64,000 bases of DNA from Archilochus colubris (Eukaryota; Chordata; Aves; Apodiformes; Trochilidae). This document shows, one piece after another, positions 47,462-56,732 of this stretch. Below the pieces are notes generated by a model. It worked only from the letters and a program-made list of their open reading frames with translations. It ran no database searches and was not told where the DNA came from. The stretch spans positions 8,864,519 to 8,928,518 of the forward strand of contig CM041090.1 of assembly GCA_023079485.1 (NCBI GenBank), written 5' to 3'. Position 1 is the first letter of the stretch. Each line of letters starts with the position of its first letter. The translations under genes were made by a program, and so were the position numbers.

Positions 47462-49360
47462 ATACGTATTTGGACAATAGTGACTGCATCACTGGTGCAG
47501 TATGATAGCAGCCAGGAAGGCAGAAGTTGAGTCTGTCATTTCTTTTGTGGAGAACAAGTCAGTTGATGTTATGAACTCTTTCCTAGTACAATTCTGTTCG
47601 TGCTTTGTGTTGCGCTGCCATCCCGTAGCTGGGAGGAATGTCCCATAAGCATCCTCAAGGTCACCTTCAGTTCTGGCCACCTGGCTTTGCTTTTCCATGA
47701 CACACTCAACTTTCCTCCCTTTCCACACCCTGCCTCAATAACCTTTAACTTCTCTTTTGCTAATTTTAATTTCTTTCACATCTGCAAATCTTACTGCTGA
47801 GCAGTCTTCCTAGTCTTCCAGCTCCTGTTGTCTCCACACTCTACAGCAGTTAAGGATGTATCTTTTGTAAGACTTTCTGTAAAGGACTAAAATACTGGAA
47901 AACACAAATCTTGAATTCCTCTCTATATTTTTCAGTTTTCTCATCACTTTTGTTTTTCCTTCTGGAGTTACTAAAACAATGTCTTAGTGGATGTGTTTCA
48001 AAAATAGAGGCCTTTTAACATTGTCGTATCATACAGATACCATGAAAATACCACTATAAGTCTGTGGAAGGTGCTCCCTTCCATCTCCTGTAGATTAGAT
48101 TTGTGGGTTTTATTTGTCCTTCATTCTAGTTGATAATGTTGCCTTTATAGTTAAGGTCACATGATGTTCCTGACATCATCAAATGGACATGATTACACTA
48201 GTGGAGTTGATAAGTCCTCTCCCTTGTCTGTTCCTCCCCAGAATAACAAGCACATTGCATGCATAGTATCTAGTTGCTTATCTGGTTTTTAGCACCTGAC
48301 CATTTGCTCTGTTTTGAGGAATTTCAGGGAAAAGAAGCCCTGACAGGTGATCTGAAACAAAAAAAGAAGGAAAATTTAGAGTTTTTAAAATATTTTCCTT
48401 CTAGAAGCTGGCCAATTAACTTTCCTATCAAATTATTATCCTTCAACCTGTTTTGGGTTTTTTTGTTTGTTTTGTACCTACCCTAGCATCCCACTTTGCA
48501 AAAAGAATTTAATCTATATATGCCCTCTTTATTTTTAGATACATGAACCTGAACCTTAGTTAGCAATTACTTATTTGTTTCCCTGGGTTTTTTTCTCCTG
48601 TTTTGGCAGTGAGATTGGAATCTGAACTTGAATTTCAAGTAAATTTTATGCCTTTTTCATATCAAGCCTTCTACAGAGGGTCATACCAAACTGCTCTGCA
48701 TGTGGATGGATGGGACAAAATGCACTGAAGGAAGGTGCAGTCCAGTGTGAGAGTTGGGTGAGTGGGCTAGGTGATAATTTCCATTTTCTCCTCTTGTCTG
48801 AGGAAATTTTGAATCCGCCATCTAAACCTGAAGTTTTGACCTTTCTTTGCTACCATTTGCAGTTTATTTGTTGTTAAGGGTAAATATCTTACTGCTTAAT
48901 TTTTTTTTACAAGCTATTTTGACATTAAATTTTTGTTGAGAAGGGATCCGGAAGGCAGGTTCTGATGTGAACAGAGGCTTATGGGAGAGAAAAGAACAGC
49001 CTCCTTTTCTGCTTGCTTAACTTGTTTCCCTTTTCCTACACTAGTATCCAAAAGCAGCTGCTTTCATAGGTCAAAGGAGAAGTTTGACTTAATTTCACAT
49101 TTTGTCAGAGTTCCATCCACATGCTCAACAGTGTTTTGACAGACCAAGCACGTGGTGCCGAGTAACCTGGGGGTACAGCTTGGGAGGAACAGCAAATGCT
49201 GGGAAAAAACCCACAAACAAACCAACCTAAAAGTAGAATGGAGGCTGTTTATCTTTTTTCATGGAAAGAAGTTTCCATCTTTTGAAGGCAATATTTGTAG
49301 AGGCAATGTTTGAATTTAGATTAAGTAGCAATATAAGAGGTAGCTACTATCTAGATTTAG
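47462..49360. other. Unique sequence, no gene recognised
   Basis: No repeat family or exon recognised. Open frames are under 80 codons. Confidence 0.6.
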
Positions 49361-49416
49361 AATCATAGAATCATAGATCATCAAGTCCAACCCTTGATCC
49401 ACTACCGCTGCAGTTA

Positions 49417-49761
49417 CTAGATCACGGCACTGAGTGCCACATCCAGTCTCTTTTTAAATATCTCCAGGGACAGAGAATCCACTACTTCACTGGGCAGCCC
49501 ATTCCAATGTCTGATCACCCTCTCCAGAAAGAAATTCTTTCTAATATCCAACCTAAACCTCCCCTGGCACAACTTGAGACCCTGCCCTCTTGTCTTGTTG
49601 AAAGTTGTCTGGGAAAAGAGACCAACTCCCACCTGGCTACACCCTCCTTTCAGGGAGTTGTAGAGAGTGATGAGGTCTCCCCTGAGCCTCCTCTTCTCCA
49701 GGCTGAACAGCCCCAGCTCTCTCAGCCTCTCCTCATAGGGTCTGTGCTCAAGTCCCTTCAC
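49417..49761 (-). pseudogene. CR1 ORF2 C-terminal segment, displaced frame
   Basis: This is the continuation of the same ORF2 after the single-base loss near 49824, in a different frame from the RT segment. It reads from [20 protein letters not shown], through [20 protein letters not shown], to [16 protein letters not shown] and a stop. It corresponds to the 115-codon tail seen in copy C. Apart from the one frameshift the gene body downstream of the truncation is otherwise open. Confidence 0.9.
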
Positions 49762-50746
49762 CAGCCTGGTTGCCCTCCTTTGGACCTGCTCCAGGGCCTC
49801 GATATCCTTCCTGAACTGAGGGGCCAGAACTGGACACAGGACTCAAGCTGTGGCCTCACCAGCGCTGAGTACAGGGGCAGAATCCCTTCCCTGGACCTGC
49901 TGGCCACGCTGTTCCTGATCCAGGCCAGGATGCCATTGGCCTTCTTGGCCACCTGGGCACACTGCTGGCTCATGTTCAGCTTCCTGTCAATCCAGACTCC
50001 CAGGTCCCTTTCTGCCTGGCTGCTTTCCAACCACTCTGTCCCCAGCCTGGAGCTCCCCATGGGGCTGTTGTGTCCAAAGTGCAGGACCCGGCACTTGGCC
50101 TTGTTGAACCTCATCCTGTTGGAATCAGCCCAACTCTCCAGCCTGTTTAGGTCCCTCTGCAGAGCCCTCCTGCCTTCCAGCTGATCCACACTTCCCCCCA
50201 GCTTAGTGTCGTCTAAGAATTTGCTGATGATGGACTCAATCCCCTCATCTAAATCATCAATGAAGATATTAAACAGAACTGGGCCCAACACTGATCCCTG
50301 GGGGACACCACTAGTGACCGGCCGCCATTTTGATGCAGCCCCGTTCAGCACCACTCTCTGGGCCCGGCCCTTCAGCCAGTTCCTAACCCAGCACAGGGTG
50401 CCCCTGTCCAAGCTGTGGGCTGACAGCTTTTTCAGGAGGATGCTGTGGGAGATGGTGTCAAAGGCCTTGCTGAAGTCCAGGTAGACCACATCCACAGCCT
50501 TCCCCTCATCCACCAGTCGGGTCACCTGATCATAAAAGGAGATCATGTTGGTCAGACAGGACCTGCCCTTCCTAAACCCGTGCTGGCTGGGTCTGATCCC
50601 CTGTCTATCCTGCAGGTGCTGTGTGATTACACTGAGGATGATCTGTTCCATGACCCTGCCAGGCACTGAGGTCAGGCTGACGGGCCTGGAGTTTCCTGGG
50701 TCCTCTTTCCGGCCCTTTCTGTGGATTGGTGTGACATTCGCCAACT
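49758..50746 (-). pseudogene. CR1 ORF2 reverse transcriptase domain, 5'-truncated
   Basis: The 328-codon minus-strand open frame is the RT domain of CR1 ORF2, which copies CR1 RNA at nicked target DNA. Motifs in order are [10 protein letters not shown] and [12 protein letters not shown] near the start, [15 protein letters not shown] (RT motif A, about residues 85-99), [20 protein letters not shown] (motif B, about 144-163) and [11 protein letters not shown] (motif C, about 173-183). The usual catalytic box in this family is FADD; here it reads FLDD. The frame's first codon is a TTG inside the domain, not a true start. At about 49824 one C of a GGGGCCC run is missing compared with 6668-6680. 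This shifts the frame so that the last roughly 25 residues are nonsense. The element is dead. Confidence 0.93.
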
Positions 50747-50752
50747 TCCATC

Positions 50753-53700
50753 AGAAAAGATAGTCATTATAAAATAATTATTTTGAGGAAAGATTAGCTA
50801 GAAAACGTAACAGTACTAGAGTATGTTTGAATCATGTAAGACTACTTAATGCTTTTAGATATTTGCATAAATAGAATTGCTTTATAATTTGCTTCTCCAG
50901 TATGGGTAGCTGTATTGCGTGTAGTTGTTTAATCATGCACAGTAAATTAAAAATTGAAGCTCCAATGTTCTGTAAGAACATACATGACAATTAGTAGTAC
51001 AACTTATTCTATGGAGTAAAGGCATCTTACTGATGTACGTATCTTGCAGTCTCAACAGAGCAGAAGTAATGGGAAAAAGTTTGTGGGAATTGAATAATTT
51101 CTCCACCTTTGTCAGCCTGTGAACAAGTCTGTCCTGGATTTCTTTGTCAACTTTTGTGATCCTGCTTAAAGCAGACACCAGCAAATCAGCCCTGGCTTAT
51201 CAAGTGCTCTTGCACTCTGAGGAAGATACCTCTGAAGCATGGAGTTGGCTTCCTTGGGAACCAAAATGCTTGATTCTAAAGATGTCACTGCCTCACATTT
51301 CCTCACCTGTACCTGCTTAGCTGCTTAAATTTACCCTAACATTAAGCATTTTCCTTTGCTGAAAAAAGTTAGTGTCTAGACACTGGAAAAGATTTAAGGG
51401 CTAAAGACTTAAAGTATATTCATATAAAAGTGTCAATACAAAATCTGACAGGATCAAGTTTCATCAGAAATAACGGAGTAAGTTGTTTTTTCATACTAAA
51501 TATAAGCTAATAACTGAGTATTTTGCTGCTGCTGTAACCTTGCTTGACTTGATCTAATATTCTATATCTTAGATGGGCTTTTTTTGTGGTGTAAAAAAGA
51601 GTATGCATATTTCAGCAGTGCTGTCATTCATAAACCTCATGCCTTTATAAGCTATTCCCTATTTTTGGCTAAGGTTTTTGTAAAGGGTGGGTGACACACC
51701 AGAACTTCATGATCTACCCAGTACATTCTGTACTTTGAACAAAAATTGTGAGAACCCTTTCTCTGTGATCAGTCTGAACTATTTCTAGCAGCTATCAACA
51801 TAGATTAAGTAGTTGTATGGATACTCTGAACCATCAATAAGCATTAGACTTTGAACTAATGTATTTTAAACAAGCATTGTACAATACAGAAGGTAAGAAA
51901 AGGCTTTTGACTCTTGAATGTACCTTTGTCCATGAATGCCAACCTCCAGATTTTGGAAGTGTTCCTTACCATGTACTCAATATATTTTTTTGGCATGGGG
52001 GAGATGCTGACTTCAAGCCTAGTGCCTCAAATGGCCTTCTGAGTTCAACCCGAAACGATGTAGCTGATACTTTCTGTCCTGTCTTCAAGCACAACAATAC
52101 TGAGTACTGACATTTCAGTTGGTGTTCTTGATAAACTTAATGGGCAAGAACATAGACTGCAGACTGGTTTTCCCATAGAGAAAGTATTTTCAGGGCTGTA
52201 ACAGCACTGAAAAGGACTTTATCCACTAGGAGGCTAGCAATGGCTTGTAATCTAATAGTGTAGTATCTTGTGGAGGCTTGATTTTCTACTGCTTGAAAGG
52301 CATAGTTCTGTGGGTTTTCTACATACTTTTTATTTTATTTTTTTTAACTGTGGGTTAACATATTTAGGATGTTTTATAGATTTATAGATTTAACTGTGCT
52401 TCAATGTTACAGCATGAATGTTGCCCTTTAGAGCCAAATGAAAGAGAAGGAGTTTCTGGCTGCTCTTCAGCATAAAACCAAAACTATTTCTGAGAAGCTC
52501 TTGTTGCTATCAGCTGGACTGTCTGGGACACTTTCACCTCAGCTGCTGAGGGTAAAATATAGGAAATTCAGTTCTGAAACTGCAAAGGGAAAAAGGGGTG
52601 CTTGCCCAAGAAGTGAAGCAAAGTGAAGTTTTCCTGTGGGCATTCTCCCTGTGTGCTGAAAAATCTACTCACAATTTGCTCTTTGAACTAATGGATCTTT
52701 GGGTCTATAGCAGCAGCAGTTTACCATGACTTGTTCAAGAGGAGTAGGAGTCTACAGTTCTCTTTGCTAAGAAACTATTGTTGATCATCACAGTAAAATG
52801 ATGAGCTCAGCAACAGAAAAAAATAGCAAAAAAAAAAAAAAAAAAAGAGAAAAGAAAAAAAAATGAAGATACTGATAATGAGACAAAAGTATAATTTACA
52901 CAGAGGCCTTATGATTCGTTGCAAAATATGTACACATTATGAATTTATAAATTTAATTAAGACTTCACTTTTCCATCTCTGATCTCAGCAATTCCACAGA
53001 CGACTTTTAATCTGGATTTGACAAAACCCCTATGTCACAACTTGAGAACACATAGTACCACACTGTAAAAGAGCAAAGAAATTTGAAGACAGTTTTGAAG
53101 GGCTGTAAAGGAAAAGATAAAAGGAAGAGATTAAAGACATGTGGCTCTTAAAGAGAGAGTGAGCTAAGCCTAAGCATGCAGTAAGAGAATAATTTGTGAC
53201 CGTGTAACTGTCCCTGTAGGAAAAGAGATGTTCTACCAAGACAGTATAAATTACTACAAAGTACAAAGACAGTACAAACATATTGTTTGGGAAAGTTAAA
53301 GAGCAGCTGAAATGTTCCTTTCCGTTGTAGTCTCTTGAACTAGAGGAGAACTAAATGTTTTCTTGTTTTACTTCAGTTTTCTCTTCTCCAGGAATGCTCT
53401 GTATGACAGAATCCAAAACAAAAGAGATCAATTTTTTTTTTCCAGAGAATTCTGGAAATTGCATATGGAAATTATTTTAAATATTGGAAAAATACAATGG
53501 ACGTTAATAATCTAGAATTCATTATGCAAATGAGAAGCCTCTGAATACTGCAGTTTCACTTACACCTTCTGAAGAAATGCCTCATTTATTTGAAAGAGAA
53601 GAACTTCACGGCTTTTGTTTTAAGACATCTAAAAAATGCAAATAAATATGGCAAATGGTCGAAACACTGTGAGAAAAGCTTTGCATAAATCACTGATGAA

Positions 53701-54739
53701 GGCAAAAAAACCCCAGACCCTTTCAGAGATCTCTGTAGAGACCTGGACCTGTTGCATCTTCAAACAATTTTCTGGGTCTAGGAAAATCTTAACTACCTGC
53801 TTACAAACAAACTTCTAGAAATACTCATGGGGATTGTTGTATGATCCAAGGTGAATAGTGAGCTGAACAAGGACAGCATGAATAATGCAAGTTTAAACAG
53901 GTCTTTAAACCCATGTACAATGGCTCAAAAATATATTAATGCATTTCTGATAAACACTATAAACTTCTGTAAACATCTGTTCATTTCAATGCTTTTTACA
54001 TATTATCAGTACATTTGTTGCTGTCCATCTTCTCCGTCATGTAATGTCTTACATTATTCTGATTCCATCTTTAGACTATTCTCCATTTTTTTTACTTTAA
54101 AATCATCCTGTGCTTTTAGTACTCTTAGAAATAGGAGCCTTTATTGTCATTTTGGCTTTTGTATTTGAAAAATTACCTCTTCCCCATTGTTTTTGAATAG
54201 AATCTGAATACCTGTGACTGCCTCTGTTTAACATTATCTTCAACTTATTGTAACATATGATCCTGTAGTAGTTATCAATTTTACAGCATCATCAATCACA
54301 GAAACACTATTCTATAACTGTTCATTAGCCCTTTTGTCAACCTTGCTTATTGAAGCCAAGGCACTGTTTTATGCCTTATTCATTAAAAAATGAAGTAGTT
54401 TTTTCATCCAACAAAGCCATCCTGTAAAATAAAACCTCCAAGGAAAACGATGGATTTAAGAACAAAAGATTTTCAGATTTCAAGAAAATCATCTATGCTG
54501 GACTAAATGTACCCCCATGTTTGTTAAGATGAATACTGCCCTACTCTTTGCTTTGAACATTATAGGGAATACCCATCCACAGCTTGTATTGCTAACTTCA
54601 AGAAATGTTGTCAGGAAGCAGCTTTGTGGCACAAAATACCTTTCTTACATGTTTATGTTTGCTAGGTTTTAATCTTGCAAGCATAATTATGTAAGACTAC
54701 TGCTGTTGTGTCACTCACTTGGACTTTTCACCTCACTGT
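50753..54739. other. Unique AT-rich sequence, no gene recognised
   Basis: No repeat family or exon recognised. It contains a long poly-A-rich run (52828-52863) and an octamer ATGCAAAT at 53524-53531. Open frames are all near or below 105 codons without motifs. Confidence 0.6.
52828..52863 (+). repeat. Poly-A-rich run
   Basis: A19 followed by interrupted A-rich sequence (GAGAAAAGAAAAAAAAA). No processed pseudogene or SINE body was recognised immediately upstream, so it is treated as a simple repeat. Confidence 0.85.
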
Positions 54740-55266
54740 GTGGTTACAATACATTCTTAGAGATACTAGGAAAGGGGGCAACAAAACTGCCACTCTGGAG
54801 ATCTGAACTGCAAACTTGGTTGGTAGCCTGATTGTCAGAATCCCTTGGGAATCAGTTCTGAAGGATATGGAACTTGAGGAAGGCTGAACACTCTTCAAGA
54901 AAGTCTTGAAGGTGTAGGAGCAGGATGTCCTGTAAGGCAGTCTGGAGGCATAAAAGACCAGCCTGGCTGAACAGGGAGCTTTTGTTGGCACTTGAGGAGA
55001 AAAAGAGAGTTTATGGTTTTTGGATAAAGGAGCAGGTCACCCACAACTACAGAAATGTTGTGAGGCTATGAATGGAGAATCAGAAGAGCCAAAGCCCAGA
55101 TAGAAATCAACCTGGCCTCTAAAGTGAAAGGCAACAAGAAAAGTTTCTATAAATACATTAACAAGGAAAGAGCCAGGGAGACCCTGTGTCTCCTACTGCA
55201 TGCAAGGGGAAACATAGTGACAAAAGATGAGGAAAAAGCTGAGGTGCTTAAAGACTCCTTTGTCTT
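54740..55266 (+). repeat. CR1 LINE, 5' piece of an interrupted copy (copy I)
   Basis: Plus-strand CR1 sequence from the ORF2 region between the endonuclease and RT domains. Recognisable translated segments include RIPWES near 54839, RRAKAQIEINLASKVKGNKK near 55088-55147 and KYINKERARE, then TKDEEKAEVLKDSFV up to about 55266. This is followed at once by tRNA-like sequence. Frameshifts and stops are present. The left edge is approximate because of divergence. Confidence 0.75.
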
Positions 55267-55409
55267 GAGGCTTGAGTGGCGCAGCTGGCTAGCACGCAGT
55301 ACCGCAATGCTGAGGCCGCAGGTTCTGAGACTCCTCAGAGCCTCACCCTGAGAGTGATGAGCGCTAGTGGCGCTATGAAGGTAGTGCGGTGCTGAGAGAA
55401 GCAACTGAC
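55267..55409 (+). repeat. tRNA-Ile-like SINE head and partial body
   Basis: Positions 55270-55341 resemble a tRNA gene. GCTTGAG is an acceptor-like start, TGGCGCAGCTGG (55277-55288) is a good A box, and CAGTA/TGCTG form an anticodon-like stem. GGTTCTGAGACTC (55321-55333) is a decayed B box, and CAGAGC closes the acceptor. From memory the closest match is tRNA-Ile(UAU), which shares AGTGGCGCA, GGYTAGC, GTAC and GCAATGC. The anticodon loop is short (six nt), so it is not a working tRNA. About 68 bp of body (55342-55409) follows before an LTR interrupts it. tRNA-Ile-derived SINEs that borrow CR1 tails are known in songbirds; no CR1-type tail is visible here because the 3' part is missing. An alternative is retroviral primer-tRNA copying. 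Confidence 0.5.
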
Positions 55410-55592
55410 CTCTCTGCTGGCTTGCTCAGGACTGAGCTGAGCCTGTGAGTTTGAGCCTCACCTTTTACTGGCCCCCTAACCCTGCTCATACGCAGTGGGG
55501 GCCCTGCCCTAATCAGGCACAGGTGGGCTTAACACAAGCTCACGCCCACTCCCTGGGAATTAGTGGCACCTGGTTGCCCCATTTCACTACAG
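55410..55592 (-). mobile_element. Solo LTR (36-kb family), partial
   Basis: The reverse complement begins TGTAGTGAAATG and matches 36534-36716 over 183 bp with about seven differences (about 96%). It includes a CAGTAAAAGG box where the other copy has CAATAAAAGG. The plus-strand end ATTTCACTACA abuts CR1 sequence at 55593. The other end is undefined because copies diverge after AGCAGAGAG. I found no clean target-site duplication. Confidence 0.85.
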
Positions 55593-56732
55593 GTAACTTG
55601 CTTGTTCGATGACGGAAGGGCTGTGGATGTTGTCTACCTTGACTTTAGCAAGGCCTTTGGCACATTTTCCCTCATCATATTACCTGGAGAAGCTGGCTGC
55701 TCATGGCTTGGGTGTGGATAAAAAACTGGTTGGATGACTGGGTCCAAAAAATTGTGGTCAATGGAATTAAATCCATCTGGAGGCCATCACAAGTGGTGTC
55801 CCCAGGGCTCAGTGCTGCAGCTGTTCCTTTAACATCTTTATTGATGATTGGGATGAGGGGATAGAGAGAACCTTTAGTAAGTTTGCAATGACAGTAAGCT
55901 GGGTGGGAGTCTCAACCTGCTTGAGGGTAGGGAGGCTCTGCAGAGGGATCTAGGCAAGCTTGTTGGGTGGGCCAAGGCCAATAGTGTAAATTTCAACAAG
56001 GCCAAATGTTGAGTCCTGCACTTTGGCCACAGCAACCCCCACCTGCTCTACAGGCTTGGGGGTGAGTAGCTGGAGAGCTGCTCAGCAAAGAGGGACCTGG
56101 GACTGCTTGTTGACAGCTGTCTGAACATGAGCCAGCAGTGTGCCCAGGTAGCCAAGAAGACCAATGGCATCCTGGCCTGTATCAGGAACAGTGTGGCCAG
56201 CAGGGCCAGGGAGGTGAACTTAATTAACCCTGTTACTCAGCTTTGGTGAGGTCACACCTTGAGTCCTGTGTCCGGTTTTGGGCACCATGGTGTAGGGAGG
56301 ACATTCAGGTGCTAGAGAAGGTGGAGAGAAGGGAAACCAAGCTGATGAGGGGTCTGTAGAACAGGTTTGATGAGGAGAGACTGAAGGAGCTGGGGCTGTT
56401 CAGCCTGGAGGAGGTTGAGGGGAGACCTTATTGCTCTCTACAGCCACCTGAAAGGAGGTTGCAGTGAGGCAGGTGTTGGTCTCTCTTGTGACTAGCAACA
56501 GGACAAGAGGTAATGGGTTCAAGTTGCTTCAGGGGAGGTTCGGATTGAATATTGGAAGAGTGTTGAAACATTTGAACCAGTTTCCCAGAGAGGTGGTTGA
56601 GTCAGCATCCTTGGAGGTGGTGTAAAAACAGGTAGATGCAGCATTTCGGGAGATGATTTGACAGTGTAGGGCTGATGGCAGTACTCAATGACCTTGAAGG
56701 TCCCTTCCAACCGTAATGATTCTATGATTCTA
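55593..56732 (+). repeat. CR1 LINE, 3' piece of the interrupted copy (copy I)
   Basis: Plus-strand CR1 resuming inside the RT domain: [12 protein letters not shown], motif A, is readable at about 55620-55670. It continues through the decayed motif B and motif C regions, the [20 protein letters not shown] segment near 56130-56190, the ORF2 C-terminus, the 3' UTR (GACCTTGAAGGTCCCTTCCA) and a two-unit ATTCTATG tail ending at 56732. Stops and frameshifts are frequent. Compared with a full ORF2, several hundred bases between the 5' and 3' pieces are absent, so the SINE/LTR replaced or accompanied a deletion. Confidence 0.92.

Larger units (their letters stand above)
49361..50752 (-). repeat. CR1 LINE, longest copy in the window (copy H)
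   Basis: About 1.4 kb of minus-strand CR1. The 3' end at 49361 keeps two ATAGAATC units but lacks about 25 bp of the usual 3' UTR just inside (plus-strand AATCATAGATCATCAAGTCC). The rest covers the ORF2 C-terminus and most of the RT domain, with 5' truncation near 50752 inside the region that precedes RT motif 1. No endonuclease domain or ORF1 is present. It is GC-richer than its surroundings. Confidence 0.95.

Noticed and set aside
49507..50184. 225-codon open frame on the plus strand
   Set aside because: It is the antisense shadow of the CR1 ORF2 RT domain on the minus strand, kept open by the GC-rich composition of the element.
52828..52863. Poly-A tail of a processed pseudogene
   Set aside because: No gene-like sequence or target duplication was visible upstream; the nearby open frame (52438-52626) has no recognisable parent gene.
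55270..55341. Functional tRNA-Ile gene
   Set aside because: The anticodon loop is short, the T arm does not pair well and the B box has an extra base. It is better explained as a tRNA-derived repeat.
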